Shown here: positions 34,035-44,420 of the stretch, piece after piece
Layout of the letters: every line of letters starts with the position of its first letter
Position numbering within the stretch: the stretch's first letter is position 1
Assembly (NCBI GenBank): GCA_963768165.1
Contig: CAVYHJ010000002.1
Span: 310,001-374,000 of the forward strand
Source: CAVYHJ01 sp963768165 [NCBI: uncultured bacterium]
GTDB taxonomy: Bacteria > UBP4 > UBA4092
Length of the DNA stretch: 64,000 nucleotides
Direction: 5' to 3'
Position numbers and translations under genes: made by a program
Notes under the pieces: model-generated
Told to the model about the DNA's origin: nothing
The model's input: the letters and a program-made list of their open reading frames with translations, nothing else
Databases searched by the model: none

Positions 34035-35328
34035 GGTACCACTCCTGTCTTTTAAAAATTATATCAATGTGTCGTGTAAACACATCCGGATTAAAACATT
34101 TCTTTAACTCCTGCGGTTTCAAAATCTTCCAGACTCGTTCATCCTGTGCCAATAATTCTTGTAACGATATTTTGTCCCGCCAAGCTTTCATGGCATTTTC
34201 CTGTACAATGGCATACGCCTGTTCCCGTTCGAGTCCTTTTTGTGTCAACGCAAGCAAGACTTGCTGAGAAAAGATAAGTCCATGTGTCCGATGGATATTT
34301 TCTTTCATATTCTTCTCATAAACCATCAAGTTGGATAGAACATAATTTAATTTATTCAACATATAATGAATCAGTGTAGTACTGTCCGGTAAAATAATCC
34401 GCTCGACGGATGAATGGGAAATATCCCGCTCATGCCATAGTGCAATATTCTCAATTCCCGCCAAAGCATTCGTTCTAACTACTCTCGCCAACCCGCATAA
34501 TTGTTCGCACGTCACAGGATTGCGTTTATGCGGCATGGCAGATGACCCTTTTTGTCCTTTGGTAAAAGGCTCTTCCGCTTCCAAAACTTCCGTCCTTTGT
34601 AAATGGCGAATCTCTGTAGCAATTTTCTCTATGGTTCCACCCAATATCGCCAAGGTAGTTAAGACTTCTGCATGCCGATCCCGTTGAATAATTTGATTGG
34701 ATATTTCTGCGGGTTTAAGTTCCAGTAATTTACAAACTTGTCTTTCAATATCTGGTGTTATATAGGCATACGTCCCAACCGCACCGGATATTTTTCCAAC
34801 ACTGATTATTTCAATGGCACGGGCAATGCGTTTGGAATTCCGCTCCATTTCATTCACCCAAAGTCCTAGTTTCAATCCAAACGTAATCGGTTCCGCATGA
34901 ATTCCATGCGTCCGGCCGATCATAAGGGTATACTTATATCGTTGTGCTTTTTTAATCAGTAGATTTTTTGTTTTTTCTAATTCCTCCGAAATTAATAGTA
35001 ATGCCGTTCTCAGGCGAATAGCTAAGGCCGTATCCACTAAATCCGATGACGTCATCCCTAAATGAAGATACCTGCCCGATGGACCTACATTTTCCGCCAC
35101 CGCCGACACAAATGCAATCACATCATGTTTGACTTTGGACTCAATCTGATCAATCCGGCGGATAGAGAACTTTGAGCGTTGGTGCAACCGTTTCAAATCT
35201 GCTTTAGGTATTTTCCCACGCTTCGCCCACGCATCGCACACTGCCAATTCCACATCCAACCAGGTTTGAAATTTGGTTTCCTCACTCCACAAATCCCGCA
35301 TAGCGGGTAAAGAATATCTATCAATCAT
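34024..35328 (-). CDS. purB: Adenylosuccinate lyase
   Basis: 434 residues of the fumarase/aspartase superfamily. The signature SSAMPHKRNP carries the catalytic serine loop, GRTHGIHAEP holds the catalytic histidine region, and TSSDLVDTALA is the third conserved block. It cleaves SAICAR to AICAR and adenylosuccinate to AMP, releasing fumarate. First gene of a leftward operon purB-purC-hslU-membrane protein-peroxiredoxin. AAGGAAC precedes the start. The 150-bp gap upstream (35329-35478) shows no clear promoter to me. Confidence 0.97.
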   Translation of the reverse strand: MIDRYSLPAMRDLWSEETKFQTWLDVELAVCDAWAKRGKIPKADLKRLHQRSKFSIRRIDQIESKVKHDVIAFVSAVAENVGPSGRYLHLGMTSSDLVDTALAIRLRTALLLISEELEKTKNLLIKKAQRYKYTLMIGRTHGIHAEPITFGLKLGLWVNEMERNSKRIARAIEIISVGKISGAVGTYAYITPDIERQVCKLLELKPAEISNQIIQRDRHAEVLTTLAILGGTIEKIATEIRHLQRTEVLEAEEPFTKGQKGSSAMPHKRNPVTCEQLCGLARVVRTNALAGIENIALWHERDISHSSVERIILPDSTTLIHYMLNKLNYVLSNLMVYEKNMKENIHRTHGLIFSQQVLLALTQKGLEREQAYAIVQENAMKAWRDKISLQELLAQDERVWKILKPQELKKCFNPDVFTRHIDIIFKRQEWYHEH

Positions 35329-35478
35329 AAAACGAGTTCCTTTTTGGGAAATTTACATCGAAAGATATTTTATCTTATCACACGCCTCTCCATCCCACAA
35401 TTTTGAAATGATCAAATGTTAATTCTCAGTCTATCAAGAAACGTATAATACTATAAATCTATATTCCATATTGAAATA

Positions 35479-38181
35479 TTAAGAACCTTGATAAATTTTA
35501 ACTGCCATATCTTTATCAAAGGATGGAATAGAAAAATCAATTTTCCCGTTTTCGGTAAAAGCATTGAATTTGGAAATTATGATTCCCTTATAGGTATCCC
35601 AAAATTCAATTTGATATTGCCCGTCTTGTAAACCTTGGACGTTTAAAGAAATTCCACCGACCGATTGGGGATGAATTCCTTTATAATATTGTTCGGAAGA
35701 ATATTGAGGATTGGTGACCCAGAGAACCGCGCCCTGTTGTCCTGCTACGCCGATAACTTTTGCCGGCAACCCATAGTTTTTAATTGTAATTTTATTGACC
35801 AAGAACCAGTCACCCTTTGTCCCACTAATTCTCACTTGGTGCTGACCGGGAGTAAGAGGGATACTAAATGTCGAATTAATTTTAATTTCTCTTCTATTGG
35901 GACGGGTCGGAAAATCTTTTTGAATTGAAAGATTTCCATCCAAATACATTGCAAAACTCGCTCCATAACTTGATACCTGGCCAATATCGATAATGAACTG
36001 ACAGGTTGAAAGACAATGAAGATTAAAAATTGGTTCTACGCGCATTTCCGGATGATTGGGACCCTGAAAAAAAGAGGAAAGACCCTTCAAGTGAGTCACC
36101 ACGCCGTCATTACCCACATCAAAAGTAGATTCAGTGGACGGCTCCCAACCCAAAACAGGGCCGAAAGATAAATCCGAATAATTTTTCGAGGAAGAGTTAA
36201 TTACCACTTTTGCGTTTTGATCGAGTTTGTATTCGGCTCTATCGAGGTTTTTCGCGAAGTTTACCACAGGAGTGAAAACTCTATATAAATCATCCGGATC
36301 AACATACGAATCCCACGTCCAACCCATTGCACAAGCTCCTTGCGGTTGCGCTACGGATGTCCACATCCATTGATGCATTGCGACACCTTCAGTATCATCG
36401 GCGTAACCGTCGGGATCGCCGATTTCACCAAAGAACACAGGCTTTTTGAACGGATAATAACTGTCCGCCAAAAGTTGCACGGAACCGATATAATCCTTGT
36501 TGTAGCAATGAATCTGGGTATAGTCAATGTCTTTTTTATCGCGCGCTTCATCGGAAAAACTGGTTGTAACAAGATGCTTGGAGAAATCAAGAGAATGAAT
36601 GAACGCCGCCATTTCCTCGTGCCAGTCACCGACGATTTTCTTTTGTTTATCAAAATCATCCGTCTGACTAACTTCGTTAAACAATTCCCAACCCATGATC
36701 GCCGAATGATAACCCCACCGGGCTACAATATAACGATACCTATTTCTAAACAAGCGTTTGGCGGATTCATTGGTAAAGACTTCACCTCCCGATTTCAGGA
36801 ATCCGCCTTGTTTGACATTAAAGGGATTGTCATCCCAGTTGGGATTGACCGTAGAACTAAACTGACCGTGATAATTTAAAACTAGTTGAACATAGACACC
36901 GTTTTGTTCCGCAGAATCCAAAACTCGGTCGAGACGCTTTGCATTCTCCAGACTATACCATCCCAAACCATGTCCGCCATATTCATCTTCCTTCTCTTCG
37001 ATACTCAACCATCCCCACCGACTCATCCAGACCCGTGCCCAGTTGGCTTTGGCATCATCCATTTTGGAAAAGAAAATTGGATAATTTATTTCAGGGTCGG
37101 CTAACCAGCCAATATTTTCTCCAATGGGATAACAAAAATCACCATTGTCATATCGAAAATAATGCTCATCGGATTTATCTACATGGATGGGACCTTTGAG
37201 ATGGGAAGCGATACATTCAAATTTATATTCTCTGGATTCATCTGAACCTTTGGGATTGGTTACTTTGATTACATAAGTCCAAGTACCGGTTTCATTGGGC
37301 GCGAACCGGATTTTCCAATGATCCGGTTGGGAATGAAGGTAGCCGGGGACGGTGAATTGTTTACCGGTAGGACTGGTTACTATGGCGTCCAATCGAATAT
37401 CGTCCGGATCAAACGGATTCTGATAGGTTCCGGTAAATTTGACGGAGGACTCAAACTTGGCAAACTTTTCAACCGCGCTATCTTCTGCCGTAACTGAAAC
37501 TAATTTTGGTGCAACATATTCACTCGGGGGAATTTGTTCAACGGTCTGTTTGGAGCTTATGACCGGACTTTCGGTTTTCTTTTGATTAGACCCCGCTTGT
37601 TCCCAACAGATGTTATCTATAAAGACATCTACTTTTTTTAATTGGCCGGGGAAAATCAGGAGGACTATTTGTTGTAATTGAGCGATATCTCCCAATACGG
37701 TTGTGAATTGCCATTGAGTGGCGGTGGATTTAAAATCTTTTTTGGTAAGGTCAAATCGGACATTTTTATTCAAACCGGGTATCAGTGTAAACGGTTTGGA
37801 TTCAAACCAAGTCCAGGATGCACCGGTTTGGAGAGCCAGTGCTATGTCAACGGGAGTAGCCTGCGGATTGGTTACATCTAAAACCAGAGCATTGATGGAT
37901 GATAAATCGCGGGACTCTGGATGAGAAATAACTGCTTTCCCTTTACCAGTACTTTGAAAACTAACATGAAGTGAATTTTTCCCTTCCGTAGCATTTTGCG
38001 GAGCAATAGATAAGGTGGCAAGATCACCGCTTGGATTGGATTTCCATCCTAAACTTCCTTCAAAACTGTCTATAAGAATAGTTTTCGCATGTGCCGGAGT
38101 CTGCATGAGAAACAACCCTGGGATAACTAAAAGTAAAAAATAAATTAAGCAATATTTTCTTCGAGTTTTGAAAATGTTCAT
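35479..38181 (-). CDS. Secreted multidomain glycoside hydrolase (DUF5060 plus clan-A-like barrel)
   Basis: 900 residues with a signal peptide ending TPAHA (cut near 32). Residues 33-196 form a jelly-roll module (ILIDSFEGSLGWK, FIDNICWEQ) also present in the next two genes. Residues 225-330 resemble DUF5060, a beta-sandwich found before GH catalytic domains. Residues 340-660 are a TIM-barrel hydrolase with WELFNEV (E503, likely acid/base) and VFFGEIG (E586, likely nucleophile). Residues 690-830 are a further sugar-binding-like sandwich, then a C-terminal domain. It probably degrades a beta-linked polysaccharide such as mannan or cellulose outside the cytoplasm; substrate not assignable. AGGAG precedes the start. 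Confidence 0.82.
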   Translation of the reverse strand: MNIFKTRRKYCLIYFLLLVIPGLFLMQTPAHAKTILIDSFEGSLGWKSNPSGDLATLSIAPQNATEGKNSLHVSFQSTGKGKAVISHPESRDLSSINALVLDVTNPQATPVDIALALQTGASWTWFESKPFTLIPGLNKNVRFDLTKKDFKSTATQWQFTTVLGDIAQLQQIVLLIFPGQLKKVDVFIDNICWEQAGSNQKKTESPVISSKQTVEQIPPSEYVAPKLVSVTAEDSAVEKFAKFESSVKFTGTYQNPFDPDDIRLDAIVTSPTGKQFTVPGYLHSQPDHWKIRFAPNETGTWTYVIKVTNPKGSDESREYKFECIASHLKGPIHVDKSDEHYFRYDNGDFCYPIGENIGWLADPEINYPIFFSKMDDAKANWARVWMSRWGWLSIEEKEDEYGGHGLGWYSLENAKRLDRVLDSAEQNGVYVQLVLNYHGQFSSTVNPNWDDNPFNVKQGGFLKSGGEVFTNESAKRLFRNRYRYIVARWGYHSAIMGWELFNEVSQTDDFDKQKKIVGDWHEEMAAFIHSLDFSKHLVTTSFSDEARDKKDIDYTQIHCYNKDYIGSVQLLADSYYPFKKPVFFGEIGDPDGYADDTEGVAMHQWMWTSVAQPQGACAMGWTWDSYVDPDDLYRVFTPVVNFAKNLDRAEYKLDQNAKVVINSSSKNYSDLSFGPVLGWEPSTESTFDVGNDGVVTHLKGLSSFFQGPNHPEMRVEPIFNLHCLSTCQFIIDIGQVSSYGASFAMYLDGNLSIQKDFPTRPNRREIKINSTFSIPLTPGQHQVRISGTKGDWFLVNKITIKNYGLPAKVIGVAGQQGAVLWVTNPQYSSEQYYKGIHPQSVGGISLNVQGLQDGQYQIEFWDTYKGIIISKFNAFTENGKIDFSIPSFDKDMAVKIYQGS

Positions 38182-38337
38182 GCCATTATTCTCCTAAAAA
38201 TAAAATATAACATTGATTCTTATTCAGAAAGAATGTTATTCAAAAGTTTTTAATTCACATAATATTAACTTAATATTATATGTTTTATATATTTTTCAGC
38301 CAAGTTATTTGAATGATGCCCTGCTTGTTTAAGCTTA

Positions 38338-39462
38338 TTATTTGACAAAGCGTAAATTATCTAAATAAACCACCCCTTTCTGGGATGAAGCCGGATAAAT
38401 TATAAGATTAAGTGTATTTGATTTTTGATCCCTAGGAAGGGATACCTTGTATTGGTTGATTGATGGAGGGGTCTTGAAAGTCGGACCAGCCAGATCAATC
38501 CAGATATCTTTATTAAGACCCTGATGAAGAAGCGCCATTGATGATTCGTACCATGTCCAACGTCTCCCCATTATAAAAGCAACGCAGAAATAGGTGGTTT
38601 CATTTGAAGTATTAAAAATATCTATGAGCAAGCCGTTAGATGTTTTTAATTCCTCTGTAAGTCCTGTAAAATCCAACATCATACCTATCATACCCGTTTT
38701 ACCTTTCTGATAGGTCAACTTCAGGGAATTATTTCCTTCGGTAACATGTTCATTCGATAAACTGACGTCCAGCGGTTCACTACCCGCAAGAGGTATCCAT
38801 TGAACTTCATTTTCAAACCCGCTGATTAAAACAGTCCTACGATTAGTTACGGTCGCTCCTGAAGTAATACCTTGGGCTTGTTGGAGTCGAATGTTATCCA
38901 GGTAGATATCCCCTGTCTTAAAAGAACCTGTGAAAATTAAAAAATTTATTCTCTGCACTTGATCCCGATTCCGCAAATTAGAACTAAATTTCCACTGGCT
39001 CTCGGCACAGCGATACTCCGGGCTGGTTAAATAGAACAAAACATTTTTATTTAATCCGGGTTGCAAGGGAACAGGTTTGGATTCGTAATACACCCAGTCT
39101 GAACCCGTCTGGAAAGCGGTGGCTATGTATACAACCGCACTCTGCGGATTCGTTATATCCAAAAGAAGAGTCTGTGAACGAGATAAATCCATATTTCCTT
39201 CACGATAGATAATAGCCTCTCCTTTCCCATTATTTTGAAAAGCGACATGTAAGGAATTGTTCCCTTCTGTGGCATTTTCTGGAACGATGGAAAGAATTGC
39301 CGGATCGCCAACCGTATCGGCTTTCCATGTCAAGGTACCTTCAAAACTGTCTACCAGAATGGTTTCAGCATGTACCGGAGTCTGAATAACAAACAACCCT
39401 GGTATAACCAGAAGTAAAAAGTAAATTAAGCAATGTATTCTTAGTGTTTTTGAAATGTGCAT
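38338..39462 (-). CDS. Secreted protein with two carbohydrate-binding-like jelly-roll modules (A)
   Basis: 374 residues, AAAGGAG nine bases before the start, signal peptide ending PVHA. Module one (about 33-195, LVDSFEGTLTWKADT to DIYLDNIRLQQ) is close to the N-terminal module of the glycoside hydrolase. Module two (about 210-374, LISGFENEVQW to VVYLDNLRFVK) is a diverged duplicate. No catalytic residues seen. It likely binds glycans in the periplasm or outside the cell. With its paralogue 136 bp upstream it forms a tandem duplication that includes the intergenic sequence. Confidence 0.75.
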   Translation of the reverse strand: MHISKTLRIHCLIYFLLLVIPGLFVIQTPVHAETILVDSFEGTLTWKADTVGDPAILSIVPENATEGNNSLHVAFQNNGKGEAIIYREGNMDLSRSQTLLLDITNPQSAVVYIATAFQTGSDWVYYESKPVPLQPGLNKNVLFYLTSPEYRCAESQWKFSSNLRNRDQVQRINFLIFTGSFKTGDIYLDNIRLQQAQGITSGATVTNRRTVLISGFENEVQWIPLAGSEPLDVSLSNEHVTEGNNSLKLTYQKGKTGMIGMMLDFTGLTEELKTSNGLLIDIFNTSNETTYFCVAFIMGRRWTWYESSMALLHQGLNKDIWIDLAGPTFKTPPSINQYKVSLPRDQKSNTLNLIIYPASSQKGVVYLDNLRFVK

Positions 39463-39597
39463 AATCTTTTACTCCTTTCATTAAAAATATATCATTAATT
39501 CTTATTCCGAAAAAATGTTACTCAAAAGTTGTTAATTCAAAAACTATTTTTTATACATATTTATGTTATTTGATGATGTCCCGCTTGTTTATGCCTA

Positions 39598-40710
39598 TTA
39601 TTTGACCAAGCGTAAATTATCTAAATAAACCACCGCTTTGGGGGATACATTTGGATAAAATAAAAGCATAAGTGTATTTGATTTTTCACCCCTAGGGAGG
39701 TAAACATTGTTTACATAGTGTGATGCAACAGTCTTGAAAGTCGGACCGGCCAGATCAACCCAGATATCTTTATTAAGACCTGGATGAATAGGTGCCATTG
39801 ATGATTCGTACCATACCCAACGCTTTCCCATTATAAAAGCAACGCCGAAACCCAAAGTATCATTCGTACTATTATAAATATCTATAAGTAAGCCGTTGGA
39901 GGTTTTTAATTCATTTGTGAACCCTGTAAAATCCAACACAATACCTGCTTTCCCCGCGGTATTTTTCTCAAAAGTCACCATCATGGAATTATTTCCTTCG
40001 GTAACATGTTCATTCGATAAACTGACGTCCAGCGGTTCACTACCCGCAAGAGGTATCCATTGAATTTCATTTTCAAATCCGCTGATCAAAACAGTCCTAC
40101 GATTAGTTACGGCCGCCCCTGGAGTGATACCTTGGGATTCGGTTTGTTGGGCTTGTTGGAGGCGAATGTTATCCAAGTAGATATCCCCTGTCTTATAAGA
40201 ACCTGTGAAAATTAAAAAATTAATTCTCTGCACCTGATCCCGATTCCGCAAATTAGAACTAAATTTCCACTGGCTCTCGGCACAGCGATACTCCGAGCTG
40301 GTTAAATAGAACAAAACATTTTTATTTAATCCGGGTTGCAAAGGAACAGGTTTGGATTCGTAATACACCCAGTCTGAACCCGTCTGGAATGCAGTGGCTA
40401 TGAAGACAACTTCGCTCTGTGGATTCGTTATATCCAACATCAGCGACATGGAATGGGATAAATCCACATTCCCTTCTCGATAGATGATCGCTTCTCCCTT
40501 CCCCATATTTTGAAAGTTGACATGTAAGGAATTGTTCCCTTCTGTGGCATTTTCAGGAACAATGGAAAGGGTTGCCGGGTCGCCAACCGTATCGGCTTTC
40601 CATGTCAAGACACCTTCAAAACCGTCTACCAGAATGGTCTCTGCTAATAAAGGGGCAACAAGTAAAGTGGCAATAGTTAAAAGTAAAATGTATTTTTGAT
40701 AATAACTCAT
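39598..40710 (-). CDS. Secreted protein with two carbohydrate-binding-like jelly-roll modules (B)
   Basis: 370 residues and a near twin of the gene to its left, with long identical blocks such as YYESKPVPLQPGLNKNVLFY and NRDQVQRINFLIFTGS. The signal peptide differs (TIATLLVAPLLA then ETILVDG), so the duplication or later recombination swapped leader sequences. The linker has a few extra residues (TES). Module two is less conserved than module one. A shared role with the glycoside hydrolase in capturing polysaccharide is inference from context. The 427-bp gap upstream (40711-41137) holds no gene or clear signal that I can identify. Confidence 0.75.
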   Translation of the reverse strand: MSYYQKYILLLTIATLLVAPLLAETILVDGFEGVLTWKADTVGDPATLSIVPENATEGNNSLHVNFQNMGKGEAIIYREGNVDLSHSMSLMLDITNPQSEVVFIATAFQTGSDWVYYESKPVPLQPGLNKNVLFYLTSSEYRCAESQWKFSSNLRNRDQVQRINFLIFTGSYKTGDIYLDNIRLQQAQQTESQGITPGAAVTNRRTVLISGFENEIQWIPLAGSEPLDVSLSNEHVTEGNNSMMVTFEKNTAGKAGIVLDFTGFTNELKTSNGLLIDIYNSTNDTLGFGVAFIMGKRWVWYESSMAPIHPGLNKDIWVDLAGPTFKTVASHYVNNVYLPRGEKSNTLMLLFYPNVSPKAVVYLDNLRLVK

Positions 40711-41137
40711 GTAACACTATTTGCTAATTCTATGCCAAATCGCCAACCTCTTGCGTTCTGTAGGAGTTAGGTCTCTAAGTATTGAATTATCAAAGATGTA
40801 TCTTCTTCTTATTCATTCTTCAAATTAAACTCTGTTCACCAAGATAAAAAGGTATGTTACGGGAATGTTACGAAGGGTTATGCAGAAAGACAAATTTGTA
40901 GGAACTCCCCTAATTCCTTCAACCGCAATCCACAATAGCTATTTTACTATGATACCCATCTTAAATCCAGTAAATCTTTAAATTATAGTACAGTACTCTT
41001 ATGGTATAGAGACAAGAACAATATTCTTCCACCCATAGGGAACTACGCTTCCCGAGTAATTCCCAGATTCTTCACCACGCTCCACGATAGCCATCGCCAT
41101 CGGCAAATATTTCTTCTTTTATCTACCCGCTCACTCT

Positions 41138-41707
41138 TTAAGAAACTCGAAACCGGACCCGAATCCAAAAATCATGTTCCGGAATATAATAATTCTTTAC
41201 CGTATCCTGCGCGACCCCCGCGGGAATTCGTAAATTAAATTTGCGATGTAAACTCGGTGAAAATCCAAACCCCAACCCAAAGTAGGAAGGCAAATCTACG
41301 GCAATTTGTCCACCCGACTTCGCTTCTTTCTTCGATAAAACAATTTCCAGATCATCCTGCACCTGGTTCATCGCAAAAACAGAATTCCCGAAAAATTCAT
41401 TAATCCAATCGAATTCTTCGTCTCCCCACGCAATATCATCCAGTTGCGATATATCAATAAACGCGCCATTCCGAACCGCTTCCGATTGAGCCAACTCCTC
41501 GTCATATTTTCGCCGTCGTTCCACATCCTTTAACGTCTCATACGCTTCCTGAATTTCCTTAAACATTTCCTCTTTCCGTTTAAGTCCGTCATGTAAATCG
41601 GGATGACACTCTTTGGCCAGGCGGCGATAGGCGGTTTGAATTTCCTTTTTCCCGGCGTCCCGCGATATGCCCAGGGTTTTGTAATAATCCTTATATTTAT
41701 CCGTCAT
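41138..41707 (-). CDS. DnaJ-domain co-chaperone (CbpA-like, short)
   Basis: I start at ATG 41707 (MTDKYKDYYKTLGISRD), behind AAAGG, giving 189 residues. The J-domain is residues 5-72 with the HPD triad in ECHPDLHDG. There is no zinc finger. A middle acidic stretch (DIAWGDEEFDWINEFFG) resembles the linker of CbpA proteins, and the remainder is a single C-terminal beta domain, shorter than full CbpA. It should stimulate DnaK ATPase. It is the last gene of the leftward chaperone cluster, 31 bp after degP. Confidence 0.82.
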   Translation of the reverse strand: MTDKYKDYYKTLGISRDAGKKEIQTAYRRLAKECHPDLHDGLKRKEEMFKEIQEAYETLKDVERRRKYDEELAQSEAVRNGAFIDISQLDDIAWGDEEFDWINEFFGNSVFAMNQVQDDLEIVLSKKEAKSGGQIAVDLPSYFGLGFGFSPSLHRKFNLRIPAGVAQDTVKNYYIPEHDFWIRVRFRVS

Positions 41708-41738
41708 AGTGCAACCTTTTAAATCCAATACAAACGTT

Positions 41739-43202
41739 TTAATCGGACTTAAATGTTATATATATTATATATCCATCTCGGAAAATTCTCAGGTAAATTT
41801 TCTCACCTTTACTTAATCTACTCGTTGCCGAATCAAAATCACTGGTGTTTTTAATAGTCTGGTCATTCAATTCAAGTATGACATCACCGGTCTGGACACC
41901 GGCACTTTCCGCCAAACTCCCCGGTTCAATTTCCGTCACCAATACTCCGCTCGTTTTCCCAAGATGTATTTTCCTGGCGATATCCGGAGTAACGTTTTCA
42001 ACAGTGAGTCCCAGGTCAATTCCATTTTCTTTGAGGGAACCGCTTGATATATTCCCCGGCATTTCAGCAATCGTAACCTTAACTGTTATCGTTACTTTGT
42101 TTCGCACCAGCTGGATTTGAACATTTTTCCCCACTTTGGTTGAGCCAACAGATTCGCGTAATTCATCGGAATTTTTAACCTTTTTCCCATCGTACAGGAC
42201 GATAATATCATCTACTTTAATCCCCGCTTTTTCCGCGGGACTGTCCTGAAATACCCGGGTAATTCGAACCCCGCTCTCCACTCCAAATTTTTGGGCGAGT
42301 TCGGGTGACAAATCCTGTAGTCCGACTCCCAGCCAACCACGTACAACTTTTCCATGAGTTTTAAGTTCCGTAAAAACCGTTTTGGCCAAATTGGACGGAA
42401 TCGCAAATCCGATTCCGATATTATTCCCGGTTTGCGATGCAATCACGGTATTAATCCCAATGACTTCACCTTTTAAATTTACCAGAGGTCCACCTGAATT
42501 CCCGGGATTAATGGGTGCATCCGTCTGAATAAAATCTTCATATTCAGCCACACCCACATGCCGTCCCAGCGCGCTGATAATCCCATGACTCACCGTTTCC
42601 GAGTATCCAAGAGGGTTCCCGATGGCAAGAACCCAATCTCCTGTCTTACTAGAATCCGAGTCTCCAAAAACAGCAGCGGGTAATTTCCCTTTGGCTGTGA
42701 TTTTCAATACAGCCAAATCAGTTTTAGCATCACGGCCAACAATTTCCGCATTATACTCCGTCCCATCACTTAACTTGACATTGATTTTATCGGCTTGGTC
42801 AATGACATGATTATTCGTCAAAATAAATCCAGCCGGATCCATCAATACACCGGAACCTAAACTTTTCATCTTATAATTTCCTTGCGGTTGGCCAAAAAAG
42901 TGTCTTAATATATCATCTCCAAAAAAATCATCGAAAGGTGATCTAAAACTATGAAAGGGAACTTTAACATTTTGCTCGGTATACACATTCACCACAGCGG
43001 GCCGGATGACATCCACGATAGGTGCGAATGTCGGCAGGTTCACATCTTTTGGATAAACAATTTTTGTAGGACCTTGAACTGATTCCGGACTCTTTGTCGC
43101 CGCCAGATAAACCAAGGCACCACCCACCAATCCCCCGATAATCAAAACGATTAGCATTAATAAAATAGCTTGAACACTTCCGATTTTGCGCATATTGGCC
43201 AT
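41739..43202 (-). CDS. Periplasmic serine protease/chaperone of the Do (DegP/HtrA) family
   Basis: 487 residues. The N-terminal hydrophobic segment (12-35) is a signal anchor or signal peptide. The trypsin-like domain has the triad H132 (TNNHV), D162 (KTDLAVL) and S236 (GNSGGPL). Two PDZ domains follow (about 275-370 and 385-480, with GWLGVGLQ and GLTVENVT carboxylate-binding strands). Such proteins degrade misfolded envelope proteins. It is placed between dnaJ (9 bp) and a second J-protein, linking cytosolic and envelope stress in one transcript. Confidence 0.94.
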   Translation of the reverse strand: MANMRKIGSVQAILLMLIVLIIGGLVGGALVYLAATKSPESVQGPTKIVYPKDVNLPTFAPIVDVIRPAVVNVYTEQNVKVPFHSFRSPFDDFFGDDILRHFFGQPQGNYKMKSLGSGVLMDPAGFILTNNHVIDQADKINVKLSDGTEYNAEIVGRDAKTDLAVLKITAKGKLPAAVFGDSDSSKTGDWVLAIGNPLGYSETVSHGIISALGRHVGVAEYEDFIQTDAPINPGNSGGPLVNLKGEVIGINTVIASQTGNNIGIGFAIPSNLAKTVFTELKTHGKVVRGWLGVGLQDLSPELAQKFGVESGVRITRVFQDSPAEKAGIKVDDIIVLYDGKKVKNSDELRESVGSTKVGKNVQIQLVRNKVTITVKVTIAEMPGNISSGSLKENGIDLGLTVENVTPDIARKIHLGKTSGVLVTEIEPGSLAESAGVQTGDVILELNDQTIKNTSDFDSATSRLSKGEKIYLRIFRDGYIIYITFKSD

Positions 43203-43211
43203 TTGTTTCTC

Positions 43212-44312
43212 CTAGAATTTTAGATTCAAAGAACTCGCCGTTTCTTCAATGAATTTTCGTTGTGCCGGTGTCAGATTTCTCGGTATCGTCACCTTAATTC
43301 TAACAAATTGATCACCTTTTTCCAAACTTTGCCGGAGGGTCACGCCCTGTCCTTTCAACCGCAAAAGAGTTCCTGGTTGCGTTCCCGCCGGGACTTTCAT
43401 TTTCACCTTTCCATTCAATGTTTGTACTTCAATCTCCGTTCCCAACATCGCTTGAAACACGTTAATGGGAACTTCCATGTAAATATCTTTTCCCTTTCTT
43501 TCGAAGATTTCATGATTCTGAATCCGAAAGGTCACATACAAATCGCCCGGTGGAGCATTATTGGGACCAGGTTGACCCTCTCCGGCAATCCGGATGGTCG
43601 TTCCATTATCAACCCCTATAGGTATTTTTACCCGCAATTTTCTGATTTTGTTGACTTCACCTGAACCCTGACATTCCGAACAGGGTGTCACAACAATCTG
43701 TCCCCGCCCTCCACAACGCGGACATGGACGACTAATAGCAAATCCTCCCTGACCCATTTGAATGACTCCGCGCCCCTGGCATTGAGAACAAGTCTGAACG
43801 CGTGTTCCCGGTTGAGAACCTGTCCCTCGACAGGTCGAGCATACCACCTTTTTAGGAATGGAGAGAATGGTTGCACCATTATGAACCGCCTGTTCAAAAG
43901 GGATTTCGACTTCATAATTCAAATCCTCTCCCTGTGCCGCACCAAATCCTGAACTCCCTCTGCCAAATCCTCCACCCCCAAACATGGAACTGAATATATC
44001 GCCTAAATCACCGTATTGATTTAAATCTTCCGCGCTAAATCCCCGACCCCCGCCTTGCGGACTTTGCCCCCCGAACCCGCTAAATCCATGCGCTTCCGCC
44101 TCCCGTATTTGATCATACTGCGCCTTTTTTTGTTTATCGCTCAGGACTTCGTAGGCTTCGTTGCCCTCTTTAAATTTGTTCTCCGCCGATTTGTCACCGG
44201 GATGCAAATCGGGATGATATCGCTTCGCTAATTTCCGAAAAGCGGTTTTGATTTGCGCTTCCGTCGCGTATTTCTCCACGCCTAATATCGCATAATAATC
44301 TTTAGATGCCAT
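43212..44312 (-). CDS. dnaJ: Chaperone DnaJ
   Basis: 366 residues. J-domain 1-70 with KRYHPDLHPG; Gly/Phe-rich region about 75-120; zinc domain with four repeats CSTCRGTG, CSQCQGRG, CPRCGGRG and CSECQGSG; two C-terminal beta-barrel domains binding clients. Standard Hsp40 type I. It recruits unfolded proteins to DnaK. It follows dnaK with a terminator-like hairpin between them, which would reduce, but need not abolish, readthrough. Confidence 0.97.
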   Translation of the reverse strand: MASKDYYAILGVEKYATEAQIKTAFRKLAKRYHPDLHPGDKSAENKFKEGNEAYEVLSDKQKKAQYDQIREAEAHGFSGFGGQSPQGGGRGFSAEDLNQYGDLGDIFSSMFGGGGFGRGSSGFGAAQGEDLNYEVEIPFEQAVHNGATILSIPKKVVCSTCRGTGSQPGTRVQTCSQCQGRGVIQMGQGGFAISRPCPRCGGRGQIVVTPCSECQGSGEVNKIRKLRVKIPIGVDNGTTIRIAGEGQPGPNNAPPGDLYVTFRIQNHEIFERKGKDIYMEVPINVFQAMLGTEIEVQTLNGKVKMKVPAGTQPGTLLRLKGQGVTLRQSLEKGDQFVRIKVTIPRNLTPAQRKFIEETASSLNLKF

Positions 44313-44359
44313 ATAATCACACTCGTCTCTGTTATCTTACCTCAAAATCATCTTATAAT

Positions 44360-44396
44360 AAAAAAGGCAAGGGTGGTGGATAACCACACTCTTGCC
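44360..44396 (-). terminator. Intrinsic terminator after dnaK
   Basis: On the minus strand arms GGCAAGAGTG and CACCCTTGCC (one mismatch) pair with further inner pairs, followed by TTTTTTATTATAA. It sits between dnaK and dnaJ, so it probably sets a higher dnaK than dnaJ level. Confidence 0.8.
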
Positions 44397-44420
44397 TCAA
44401 TATTACCTTTAATTTAAAAC

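Noticed and set aside
40711-41137. Possible gene or RNA in the 427-bp gap
   Set aside because: No frame, strong hairpin or promoter that I could support; left as empty sequence.
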